The notes: generated by a model not told the origin, from the sequence alone. Positions 7,161 to 13,423 are shown, counted from the first letter of the stretch. The stretch is DNA of 13,896 nt from Burkholderiales bacterium (GCA_006227785.1 SBFU01000448.1:1-13896); one strand, 5' to 3'. Numbers and translations: made by a program.

Positions 7161-8348
7161 CTATTTGGACAGCATGCGCATGGCATCTTCCAGGCCCTTG
7201 AGCGTGAGCGGAAACATGCGCTGGCCCATGAGCTGCTGGATGATGCTGATGCTCTGCCGATACTGCCACACCCCTTGGGGTTCGGGGTTGATCCAGGCGA
7301 ATTTCGGGTAAGCGTGTGTCAGGCGTTGCAGCCATTCGGCCCCCGCCTCCTCGTTGTTGTACTCCACGCTGCCGCCGGGCTGCAGGATTTCGTAGGGGCT
7401 CATGGTGGCGTCGCCCACGAACACCAGCTTGTAGTCCTTGTTGTACTTGCGGATGATGTCCCAGGTCGGGAACTTCTCGGCAAAGCGGCGCCGGTTGTTC
7501 TTCCACACGAAGTCGTAGACGCAGTTGTGGAAGTAATAGAACTCCAGGTGCTTGAACTCGCTCTTGACGGCGGAGAACAGCTCCTCCACCCGGGCGATGT
7601 GCTCATCCATGGTACCGCCCACATCCATCAGCAACAGCACCTTCACGTTGTTGTGCCGCTCCGGAATCATCTTGATGTCCAGCCAGCCGGCGTTGGCCGC
7701 CGTGGCGCGGATGGTGTCGGGCAGATCCAGTTCCAGCTCGTGTCCTTCACGGGCAAACTTGCGCAGCCGCCGCAGCGCGACCTTGATGTTGCGGGTGCCC
7801 AGTTCCAGGTTGTCGTCGTAGTCCCGGTAGGCCCGCTGGTCCCAGACCTTGACCGCGGATTTGTTGCCGCCCTTGCCACCGATGCGGATGCCCTGCGGGT
7901 TGTGGCCGCCATGCCCGAACGGCGAGGTGCCACCGGTGCCGATCCACTTGTTGCCGCCCTCGTGGCGCTCCTTCTGTTCCTCCAGACGCTTTTTCAGCGT
8001 CTCCATCAGTTCGTCCCAGTCCATCTTGGGGGCATTGGCCTTTTGCTCCTCGGACAGGATGCGCTCCATCTCCTGGCGCAGCCAGTCGGCGGGGATCGGC
8101 TTGCTGAAGTCGGCGATCAGCTCCACCCCCTTGAAATAGGCGGCGAAGGCGCGGTCGAACTTGTCGAAATGGCGCTCGTCCTTCACCAGTGCGGTGCGCG
8201 CCAGGTGGTAGAAGTCGTCCATGCTGCAGGCATCCGGGTTGGCCGGTCCGACCACATCGGCCTTGAGCGCTTCCAGCAGCGTGAGGTACTCCTTGACAGA
8301 AACCGGCAGCTTGGCCGCGCGCAGCGTGTAGAAGAAGTCGATCAGCAT
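7161..8348 (-). CDS. VWA-domain protein, CoxE-like partner of MoxR ATPase
   Basis: This 395-residue cytoplasmic protein has no signal peptide or membrane segment. An N-terminal helical region (1-130) ends in a charged Lys/Glu-rich stretch (about 110-130). A Gly/Asn/His-rich linker follows at about 131-163, and a von Willebrand A domain spans about 233-395. The metal-site motif reads DVGGT (Asp242, Gly244, Thr246) instead of canonical DxSxS, and a second acidic/Thr segment (GDATMSP, 312-318) follows. VWA proteins of this type are encoded with MoxR AAA+ ATPases and are thought to act as adaptors in metal insertion or complex maturation, as CoxD/CoxE do for CO dehydrogenase. The ATG at 8348 has GGAGG 6 nt upstream. 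It lies 13 nt after the GNAT gene and 5 nt before tamA. The actual client is unknown. Confidence 0.88.
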   Translation of the reverse strand: MLIDFFYTLRAAKLPVSVKEYLTLLEALKADVVGPANPDACSMDDFYHLARTALVKDERHFDKFDRAFAAYFKGVELIADFSKPIPADWLRQEMERILSEEQKANAPKMDWDELMETLKKRLEEQKERHEGGNKWIGTGGTSPFGHGGHNPQGIRIGGKGGNKSAVKVWDQRAYRDYDDNLELGTRNIKVALRRLRKFAREGHELELDLPDTIRATAANAGWLDIKMIPERHNNVKVLLLMDVGGTMDEHIARVEELFSAVKSEFKHLEFYYFHNCVYDFVWKNNRRRFAEKFPTWDIIRKYNKDYKLVFVGDATMSPYEILQPGGSVEYNNEEAGAEWLQRLTHAYPKFAWINPEPQGVWQYRQSISIIQQLMGQRMFPLTLKGLEDAMRMLSK

Positions 8349-8354
8349 CGTGAT

Positions 8355-8359
8355 CCTCC
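8355..8359 (-). promoter_or_regulatory. Ribosome binding site of the VWA gene
   Basis: GGAGG on the minus strand, 6 nt before the ATG at 8348 and just after the GNAT stop codon. It is the clearest Shine-Dalgarno sequence inside the five-gene unit, so the VWA gene can initiate independently. Its neighbours have weak sites and look translationally coupled. Confidence 0.65.
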
Positions 8360-8361
8360 GT

Positions 8362-8952
8362 TCAGGCGTGTCGGCTTCGCAGGTAGAGCAACTGCGCCCG
8401 CGCCTCGGGCCATTCCCCGGCGCTCATGCTGTACATCACCGTGTCGCGTACCGTGCCGTCCCGGCGCAGGGCATGACCACGGATCACGCCGTCCTTCTTC
8501 GCCCCCAGGCGCTCAATGGCGCGCTGCGAGGCAAAGTTGAAGTTGTCGGTGCGCCAGCCCACCACCGCGCAGTCCAGGGCGTCGAAGGCATGACCCATCA
8601 TGAGCAGCTTGCAGGTGGTGTTGATGTGGCTGCGTTGCACCGACCGTGCGTACCAGGTGTAGCCGATCTCGACGCGCCGGACAGCAGGGAGAACGTCGTG
8701 GTAACTGGTGCTGCCCACGACGCGCCCGGAAGGTTCGTCGATGACGGCAAATGCAAGGCGATGCCCTTCGGCCCGCATCTGCAGGGCAGTTTCAATGTAC
8801 GCGCGGGTGTTCTCGGGTTCCGGCACCGAAGTGACCCGGATCTTCCACAGTTCACCATCGGCTGCAGCAGCGCGCAGTCCGTCCTCGTGCGCCGTCGACA
8901 GCGGCTCCAGCCGGACGCCGTGATCGCGCAGAACGACGGGTTGCACGAACAT
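8362..8952 (-). CDS. GNAT-family N-acetyltransferase, RimJ/RimL-like
   Basis: This 196-residue protein matches the Acetyltransf_3 (RimJ/RimL-like) group of GNAT enzymes, which transfer an acetyl group from acetyl-CoA to an amine. That amine is often a protein N-terminus or a small molecule. The early strand segment HGVRLEPLS (11-19) is typical. The core strand VEIGYTWY (94-101) leads to the acetyl-CoA loop and helix SVQRSHINTTCKLLM (104-118). The signature NFNFASQRAIERLGA (137-151) is characteristic of the group. The acetyl-CoA loop reads QRSHIN, unlike the textbook Q/RxxGxG/A, but such variation is normal in this subgroup. The ATG at 8952 overlaps the moxR stop as TGATG, indicating translational coupling. 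An adjacent in-frame TTG at 8955 is less likely. The substrate cannot be read from the sequence. Its place between moxR and the VWA gene is notable. Confidence 0.87.
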   Translation of the reverse strand: MFVQPVVLRDHGVRLEPLSTAHEDGLRAAAADGELWKIRVTSVPEPENTRAYIETALQMRAEGHRLAFAVIDEPSGRVVGSTSYHDVLPAVRRVEIGYTWYARSVQRSHINTTCKLLMMGHAFDALDCAVVGWRTDNFNFASQRAIERLGAKKDGVIRGHALRRDGTVRDTVMYSMSAGEWPEARAQLLYLRSRHA

Positions 8953-9806
8953 CAACGGTTCCTCTGGTTCATGAACACCAGCTTCTCGAACAGCGTGGTG
9001 TCCTGCTCGTTCTTCAGCAGTGCCCCCACCAGCGGAGGGATCGACACCTTGTTGTCGGCACTCTGCAGGGCCTCCAGCGGAATGTCCTCGGCCATCAACA
9101 GCTTGAGCCAGTCGATCAGCTCGGAGGTCGATGGTTTCTTTTTCAGCCCTGGCAGGTTGCGCACGTCGTAGAAGGTCTTCATCGCCACTGTCAGCAGCTC
9201 GTCCTTGAGACCCGGGAAGTGCACGTTCACGATCTGCTTCATCGTGTCCGCATCGGGGAACTTGATGTAATGGAAGAAGCAGCGGCGCAGGAAGGCGTCG
9301 GGCAGCTCTTTCTCGTTGTTCGAGGTGATGAAGACCAGCGGCCGGTGTTTGGCCTTGATCAGCTCGCGCGTTTCATAGCAGTAGAACTCCATGCGGTCGA
9401 GTTCCCGAAGCAGGTCGTTCGGAAACTCGATGTCTGCCTTGTCGATCTCGTCGATCAGCAGCGCCACCGGACGGTCTGCCGTGAAGGCCTGCCACAGAAC
9501 ACCCTGAACAATGTAGTTGCGGATGTCCTTGACCCGTTCAGCACTGTCGCTGGTGTTGAGCTGGCTGTCACGCAGGCGGCTGACCGCGTCGTACTCATAG
9601 AGACCCTGCTGGGCCTTGGTGGTGCTCTTGATGTGCCACTGCAGCAATGGCATATCAAGCGCCTGCGCGACCTCTTCGGCCAGCATGGTCTTGCCGGTGC
9701 CCGGTTCTCCTTTCACGAGCAAGGGTCGCTTGAGCGTGATGGCCGCGTTGACGGCCAGCATCAGGTCCTGGGTGGCGACGTAGTTTTCGGAGCCTTGGAA
9801 TTTCAT
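8952..9806 (-). CDS. MoxR-type AAA+ ATPase
   Basis: This 284-residue single-domain AAA+ ATPase belongs to the MoxR group. Walker A is GEPGTGKT (33-40) and Walker B is LLIDEID (116-122). The sensor-1 region is FITSNNEKELPDAFLRR (159-175), with Asn163/Asn164 and the paired arginines 174-175. The C-terminal lid carries STSELIDW (226-233). MoxR ATPases work with VWA proteins as chaperone-like machines that mature metalloenzymes or protein complexes. The VWA partner is one gene downstream. I chose the ATG at 9806 (MKFQGSENYV) because the frame upstream to 9911 encodes an atypical Arg/Pro-rich stretch and would overlap the promoter. The start has only a weak AGG-type site. This is the first gene of the five-gene unit, and a TTGATA/TATA-type promoter lies about 70-100 nt upstream, divergent from the cytochrome gene. 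Confidence 0.92.
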   Translation of the reverse strand: MKFQGSENYVATQDLMLAVNAAITLKRPLLVKGEPGTGKTMLAEEVAQALDMPLLQWHIKSTTKAQQGLYEYDAVSRLRDSQLNTSDSAERVKDIRNYIVQGVLWQAFTADRPVALLIDEIDKADIEFPNDLLRELDRMEFYCYETRELIKAKHRPLVFITSNNEKELPDAFLRRCFFHYIKFPDADTMKQIVNVHFPGLKDELLTVAMKTFYDVRNLPGLKKKPSTSELIDWLKLLMAEDIPLEALQSADNKVSIPPLVGALLKNEQDTTLFEKLVFMNQRNR

Positions 9807-9863
9807 GCGGAGTACTGCCTTGGGGGAAGCCGGCCGGGGAGGCGGCCTAGGGTATTCAATAAG

Positions 9864-9891
9864 CGGACGCTGATGGGCGAGTCTATATAAT
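9864..9891 (+). promoter_or_regulatory. Candidate sigma-70 promoter of the cytochrome c gene
   Basis: A perfect -10 hexamer TATAAT is at 9886-9891, 46 nt before the cytochrome ATG. The best -35 candidate at 16-bp spacing is CGGACG (9864-9869), which matches TTGACA at only three central positions. The -10 therefore carries the call. An activator or an atypical -35 may be involved. It overlaps the oppositely directed moxR promoter. Confidence 0.5.
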
Positions 9892-9911
9892 CGTCTGTTG
9901 ATTTTTATCAA
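9882..9911 (-). promoter_or_regulatory. Candidate sigma-70 promoter of the moxR-GNAT-VWA-tamA-tamB unit
   Basis: On the minus strand a -35 TTGATA (9906-9911, 5 of 6) is followed by TATATA (9884-9889, 16-bp spacer) or TATAGA (9882-9887, 18-bp spacer). Transcription would start near 9875, giving a 5' untranslated region of about 70 nt before the moxR ATG at 9806. Its -10 occupies the same AT-rich patch as the cytochrome -10. Confidence 0.5.
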
Positions 9912-9936
9912 TCGTCCTCTTCATTGTGCTTGCAAA

Positions 9937-10596
9937 ATGAATCAAACGTTGTCCACGATCGTCCGTACCGTTGTCGCCGCTGCGACGCTCTCCGCAGTGG
10001 CTGTGGCTGCGCACGCCCAGGGCAACGTTGAGGCCGGCAAGCAGAAAGCCGAGATGTGCATCGGCTGCCACGGCATTCCGGGCTACCAGAACAGCTTCCC
10101 CGAAATCCACAAAGTCCCGAAGATTTCCGGCCAGACCGCAGAGTACATCGTTGCCTCGCTCAAGGCCTACCGCAAGGGTGACCGCAAACACCCCTCCATG
10201 CGCGGCATTGCAGGCTCTCTGAGCGACGAGGACATGGCCGATCTGGGTGCCTTCTACGCCTCGCACGCCAACACCACCGCGCCCGAGACGCCTCGCGCCC
10301 CTTCCGTCGAGGTGGCTGCACTGATCGAACGCGGTGCCTGCGCGTCGTGCCATGGCGCCAACTTCAGCAAGCCGATCGACCCCAGCTACCCCAAGCTGGC
10401 TGGCCAGCATGCCGACTACCTGTTCGTGGCACTGAAGTCCTACACGGTCGAGGGCAACAACGTGGTGGGCCGCAACAACGCCATCATGGGCGGCATTGCC
10501 AAGCAGTTCACCCCGGCCGAAATGCGCCAGATGGCGCGCTACCTGTCCACCGTTGAAGGTGAGCTGCGCACCGTGCCGCAGTCGAGGTTCAGGTAA
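9937..10596 (+). CDS. Diheme cytochrome c4-like periplasmic protein
   Basis: This 219-residue protein has a signal peptide with a hydrophobic core at about residues 9-25 and probable cleavage after AHA (about residue 27). Two covalent heme-c sites follow: CIGCH (41-45) and CASCH (135-139). The likely distal Met ligands are Met88 in HPSMRGIAGSL and Met184 in NAIMGGIAKQF, so the two halves look like an internal duplication. This is the cytochrome c4 plan: a periplasmic electron carrier delivering electrons to terminal oxidases. I chose the ATG at 9937 because the signal peptide begins directly after it. An upstream in-frame ATG at 9898 would sit at the predicted transcription start. No strong Shine-Dalgarno sequence precedes the ATG. 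The gene is divergent from moxR, stands alone, and has an intrinsic terminator after a structured element. Confidence 0.92.
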   Translation: MNQTLSTIVRTVVAAATLSAVAVAAHAQGNVEAGKQKAEMCIGCHGIPGYQNSFPEIHKVPKISGQTAEYIVASLKAYRKGDRKHPSMRGIAGSLSDEDMADLGAFYASHANTTAPETPRAPSVEVAALIERGACASCHGANFSKPIDPSYPKLAGQHADYLFVALKSYTVEGNNVVGRNNAIMGGIAKQFTPAEMRQMARYLSTVEGELRTVPQSRFR

Positions 10597-10597
10597 C

Positions 10598-10703
10598 GCC
10601 CCCCTGCGCCGCTGACGCGGCTTCCCCACTATCTGGCGTGCCGCAGGGCGGCGCTTGAAAGGGGACGGCACCTGTGGCCCGGCTGAGCCGGTTCCACGGT
10701 GCC
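10598..10703 (+). repeat. Structured intergenic repeat-like element downstream of the cytochrome gene
   Basis: This GC-rich non-coding stretch begins right after the cytochrome stop and contains several inverted repeats. One hairpin has arms GCCGC (10608-10612) and GCGGC (10617-10621). A larger one pairs GGCACCTGTGG (10667-10677) with CCACGGTGCC (10694-10703), with one bulged T, around an inner near-palindrome CCGGCTGAGCCGG (10679-10691). Sequences of this style recur between genes in Comamonadaceae genomes; this is recognition, not a search result. The transcript would carry it between the coding region and the terminator, where it could stabilise the mRNA 3' end. Confidence 0.55.
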
Positions 10704-10711
10704 TCCGGATC

Positions 10712-10742
10712 AAGGCACGTGTTTCGGCACGTGCCTTTTTTT
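10712..10742 (+). terminator. Rho-independent terminator of the cytochrome c gene
   Basis: A perfect 10-bp stem, AAGGCACGTG (10712-10721) with CACGTGCCTT (10728-10737), closes a 6-nt TTTCGG loop. It runs into seven consecutive T residues (10736-10742). The T run lies on the plus strand only, so the terminator acts on the cytochrome transcript. The oppositely oriented DUF1841 gene ends 17 bp further on. Confidence 0.93.
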
Positions 10743-10758
10743 GGTTCAGGGCTGGACT

Positions 10759-11193
10759 TCAGTCCTTGGTGGCTCGCTGGCGCACGGCTTCGATGTAGGC
10801 CTGGCCGTCGGGGGGGCGGCCGGCGCGCTGGCTTTCCCAGATCATCTGGCCCAGGCACTCCATCACCTCATGGTGGGCCGCGTGCAGATCGCCCCGCCGG
10901 GCCGCCAGCAGCTCCACCGCCTGGCGTATGCCGGGGGGCTGGTCGATGCTGCACTGCTCGCTGATCGAGAGGTGCATTGACAGGTGCAGGAAAGGGTTGG
11001 CCCCCGAACTGTTCTGCTCACCCATGCGGGCCAGGGCGGCTTCGACATCGCCAAACTCGGGGTGATGCTCGGGATGTTCGGCCATCCACTGGGCTGCCAG
11101 GGTCTCGATCGCTTCCATGGGCTGACCCTGGCGTTGCTTTTCGAACACGCCGCAGAAGAACCGTCGGACGTCGGCTTGGGATGGACTGAACAT
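10759..11193 (-). CDS. DUF1841-family protein
   Basis: This 144-residue soluble protein has no signal peptide or membrane segment. It matches the DUF1841 family, small proteins of beta- and gammaproteobacteria with no established function. Recognisable conserved blocks are MFSPSQADVRRFF (1-13), AEHPEHHPEF (38-47), NPFLHLSMHLSISEQ (66-80), SIDQPPGIRQ (82-91) and HHEVMECLGQMIWESQRAG (107-125). The several His residues and acidic helices could bind metal, but that is a guess. I chose the ATG at 11193 because family members begin with an MF-P motif and AGGA lies 10 nt upstream (11204-11207). An in-frame ATG at 11211 would add only six residues. The gene converges on the cytochrome gene and diverges from the thiolase. 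Confidence 0.85.
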   Translation of the reverse strand: MFSPSQADVRRFFCGVFEKQRQGQPMEAIETLAAQWMAEHPEHHPEFGDVEAALARMGEQNSSGANPFLHLSMHLSISEQCSIDQPPGIRQAVELLAARRGDLHAAHHEVMECLGQMIWESQRAGRPPDGQAYIEAVRQRATKD

Positions 11194-11289
11194 AAATGCA
11201 TTATCCTGCATGTTTTGCGAAACCATCCTGAGTTTCAGTGCAGACGCCTGCCGGTGCCCCGAATACCACCCTCATAACGGAGACCTTCC

Positions 11290-12492
11290 ATGACCCAAGC
11301 CTTCATCTGTGACGCCATCCGCACGCCCATCGGGCGCTACGGCGGGGCGCTTTCCTCGGTTCGCACCGACGATCTGGGTGCCGTGCCCCTGAAAGCCCTG
11401 ATGGCGCGCAACCCGGGTGTCGACTGGGCCGCCGTCACCGACGTCATCTACGGCTGCGCCAACCAGGCCGGTGAAGACAACCGCAACGTGGCCCACATGA
11501 GCAGTCTGCTGGCCGGCCTGCCGCACGAGGTGCCTGGCGCCACCATCAACCGCCTGTGCGGCTCCGGACTGGACGCGGTGGGCACGGCCGCGCGCGCCAT
11601 CAAGGCCGGTGAGGCCACGCTCATGATCGCCGGAGGTGTCGAGAGCATGAGCCGCGCGCCCTTTGTCATGCCCAAGGCCGAGAGTGCTTTCTCCCGTGCC
11701 AACGCGGTCTACGACACCACCATCGGCTGGCGCTTCATCAACAAGCTGATGAAAGAGAAGTACGGCGTGGATTCCATGCCTGAGACGGCGGAGAACGTGG
11801 CGGTGGACCACCAGATCGAGCGCGAAGCCCAGGACCGCATGGCCCTGGCCAGCCAGCTCAAGGCGGTGGCGGCGATCAAGGCCGGCCACCTGGCGCGCGA
11901 GATCTGCCCGGTCACCATTCCCCAGCGAAAAGGCGATCCGGTCGTCGTCGACACCGATGAGCATCCGCGCGAGACCAGTCTGGAGGCGCTGGCCAGGCTC
12001 AAAGGTGTGGTCCGCCCTGACGGCTCGGTGACGGCGGGCAACGCCAGTGGCGTGAACGACGGGGCCTGCGCGCTGCTGCTGGCCGACGAGGCCACGGCCG
12101 CCAGGCAAGGCCTGACGCCCAAGGCCCGCATCGTCGGCATGGCCACCGCCGGAGTCCCACCGCGTGTGATGGGCATCGGCCCGGCGCCTGCCACCGAGAA
12201 GGTGCTGGCGCTGACCGGCCTGAAGCTTGAACAAATGGATGTGATCGAACTCAACGAGGCCTTCGCTGCCCAGGGGCTGGCCGTGCTGCGCATGCTGGGC
12301 CTGAAGGACGATGACGAACGCGTCAACGCCTGGGGCGGCGCCATCGCCCTGGGTCACCCGCTGGGCGCCAGCGGCGCCCGCCTGGCCACCACCGCCGTCA
12401 ACCGCCTGCACGCCACCGGTGGCCGCTACGCGCTGTGCACCATGTGCATTGGCGTCGGGCAGGGGATCGCACTGGTGATAGAGAAAGTGTGA
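11290..12492 (+). CDS. pcaF: Thiolase, 3-oxoadipyl-CoA type (acetyl-CoA acyltransferase)
   Basis: This 400-residue enzyme has all thiolase signatures. The nucleophile Cys90 lies in NRLCGSGLDA, the NEAFA block starts at Asn322, His356 lies in GHPLGASGAR, and the second catalytic Cys386 lies in CTMCIGVGQG. Thiolases cleave 3-oxoacyl-CoA with CoA, or run in reverse. The N-terminus (FICDAIRTPIGRYGGALSSVRTDDL), the YGCANQAGEDNRNVA block and the exact 400-residue length are typical of beta-ketoadipyl-CoA thiolase (PcaF/PaaJ). That enzyme performs the last step of aromatic catabolism, giving succinyl-CoA and acetyl-CoA. The ATG at 11290 has GGAG at 11279-11282, 7 nt upstream. No other beta-ketoadipate or phenylacetate genes are in the window, so a broader thiolase role remains possible; the symbol is tentative. 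The gene appears monocistronic and is followed by repeats rather than a classical terminator. Confidence 0.9.
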   Translation: MTQAFICDAIRTPIGRYGGALSSVRTDDLGAVPLKALMARNPGVDWAAVTDVIYGCANQAGEDNRNVAHMSSLLAGLPHEVPGATINRLCGSGLDAVGTAARAIKAGEATLMIAGGVESMSRAPFVMPKAESAFSRANAVYDTTIGWRFINKLMKEKYGVDSMPETAENVAVDHQIEREAQDRMALASQLKAVAAIKAGHLAREICPVTIPQRKGDPVVVDTDEHPRETSLEALARLKGVVRPDGSVTAGNASGVNDGACALLLADEATAARQGLTPKARIVGMATAGVPPRVMGIGPAPATEKVLALTGLKLEQMDVIELNEAFAAQGLAVLRMLGLKDDDERVNAWGGAIALGHPLGASGARLATTAVNRLHATGGRYALCTMCIGVGQGIALVIEKV

Positions 12493-12517
12493 CCGACCGC
12501 AGACCCCGGATCACGGC

Positions 12518-12631
12518 TTCCGTCACGCCCGCACCCATTCCGTCACGCCCGCGAAAGCGGGAGCCCACGCGCGCCACGGCATACCGTGGTCTGCTCTCGT
12601 GGACACCCGCCTGCGCGGGTGTGACGGGATA
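12518..12631. repeat. Palindromic repeat element with nested hairpins
   Basis: Two 30-bp arms, 12540-12569 and 12598-12627, are inverted copies of each other (25 of 30 positions by eye). Each arm is itself a hairpin: CCCGC-GAAA-GCGGG (12548-12561) and ACACCCGC-CTGC-GCGGGTGT (12603-12622). The centre holds a third hairpin, CCACGG-CATA-CCGTGG (12574-12589). A partial extra copy, the 15-bp direct repeat TTCCGTCACGCCCGC, occurs at 12518-12532 and 12538-12552. This is the familiar REP/MITE-like family (GTCA-CCCGCGAAAGCGGG type) scattered between genes in many proteobacteria. It has no coding capacity and lies just after the thiolase stop. Confidence 0.8.
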
Positions 12632-12643
12632 TTGGCCAGCCAC

Positions 12644-12749
12644 CGCAGCGGCGGAGCGTGGGGGCTATGAATTCAGCGCCGGGCCGCCCCAAGCTGAATT
12701 CGTGCCCCCTCGGGGGGCAGCGACCCGCGCAGCGGCGGAGCGTGGGGGC
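12644..12749. repeat. Intergenic repeat element bounded by 22-bp direct repeats
   Basis: A 22-bp sequence beginning CGCAGCGGCGGAGCG occurs exactly at 12644-12665 and 12728-12749. Between the copies lie an inverted pair, GAATTCAGC (12669-12677) and GCTGAATTC (12693-12701), and a G/C hairpin, TGCCCCC (12703-12709) with GGGGGCA (12713-12719). No open frame of interest is present. The composition resembles GC-rich intergenic repeats common in Comamonadaceae. The G/C hairpin could help end transcription from either side, but no T run follows it. Confidence 0.7.
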
Positions 12750-12769
12750 CTTGTTTAAGCGTGAGGGCC

Positions 12770-13423
12770 CTACGTCTTCCAGGAAGGCAACTGCCAGTTG
12801 CGCCAGAGAGCCAGCCCCCGCAGGCCGGCCGTGACGCCAACGCAGGCCACCAGCGCCACCCAGCCCGGCGCTCCCACCTGCCACAGACCTGCATAGACCC
12901 AGCCGCCGACAAAGGCGCACAGGGCGTAGGGTCGGTGGTCGTGAAACGCGTTGGGAATCTCGTTGCAGACGACATCGCGCAGCACACCGCCGAATACGCC
13001 GGTGATCAGGCCCATGATGACCGCGACCAGGGCAGGCAGTTCCAGCAGCAGGGACTGGTGCACACCCGTGGCCGCGAACAGCCCCAGACCCAGCGCGTCA
13101 GGCCACTGGATGGCTTTTTCCGTCGGTGCAAAATGCCGACTGCGCAAGAAGAACATGGCCAGCACACACAATCCCAGCACACCCCACAGCAGCTCGACAT
13201 GCCTGACCCAGAAGAAGGGGCGCTGGTCCAGCAGCAGATCGCGCAGCGTGCCGCCACCAAACGCCGCCAGGAACCCCACCACGCACACGCCCACCGCGTC
13301 CAGCCGCTTGCGAGCACCTTCCAGAATGCCCGATAGCGCAAAAGCGGCCGTGGCGGCGATCTCCACCAGCAGGCGCAGGGTCTCACCCCAGAGTTGAACA
13401 TTCGGCATCCGACCATTGTCCAT
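12770..13423 (-). CDS. TRIC/UPF0126-family membrane protein (putative cation channel)
   Basis: This 217-residue integral membrane protein has about seven hydrophobic segments and belongs to the UPF0126 family. Structural work groups this family with trimeric intracellular cation (TRIC) channels. The two family hallmarks, one per internal repeat half, are FGGGTLRDLLLDQRPFFWV (55-73) and GVFGGVLRDVVCNEIP (142-157). They carry the glycine-rich helix breaks and the Arg-Asp pairs at 61-62 and 149-150. Its likely role is monovalent cation permeation across the inner membrane, inferred from family. The start is uncertain: ATG codons at 13423 and 13408 and a GTG at 13444 are in frame. I use 13423, which has AGGGG 10 nt upstream; 13408 would give 212 residues. 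The gene is divergent from, and abuts or overlaps, the TauE/SafE gene. Confidence 0.87.
   Translation of the reverse strand: MDNGRMPNVQLWGETLRLLVEIAATAAFALSGILEGARKRLDAVGVCVVGFLAAFGGGTLRDLLLDQRPFFWVRHVELLWGVLGLCVLAMFFLRSRHFAPTEKAIQWPDALGLGLFAATGVHQSLLLELPALVAVIMGLITGVFGGVLRDVVCNEIPNAFHDHRPYALCAFVGGWVYAGLWQVGAPGWVALVACVGVTAGLRGLALWRNWQLPSWKT

Noticed and set aside
6837..8540. 567-codon plus-strand frame opposite tamA and the VWA gene
   Set aside because: It is antisense to two well-supported genes. It spans the junction between them and has shadow-type composition.
9883..10713. 276-codon minus-strand frame opposite the cytochrome gene
   Set aside because: The plus strand encodes two CxxCH heme sites, a signal peptide and a terminator. 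The antisense frame has no recognisable features and runs through that terminator.
11272..12411. 379-codon minus-strand frame opposite the thiolase
   Set aside because: It is a compositional shadow of an intact 400-residue thiolase with all catalytic motifs.
12644..12749. The paired 22-bp direct repeats as a CRISPR array or attachment site
   Set aside because: There are only two copies, the 62-bp interval is itself palindromic, and no cas, integrase or phage genes are nearby.
12398..12920. Small frames across 12398-12920 with VTPAQAGVH- and SRFRGRDG-like peptides
   Set aside because: Those peptides are the well-known artefactual translations of REP-type palindromic repeats, not proteins.
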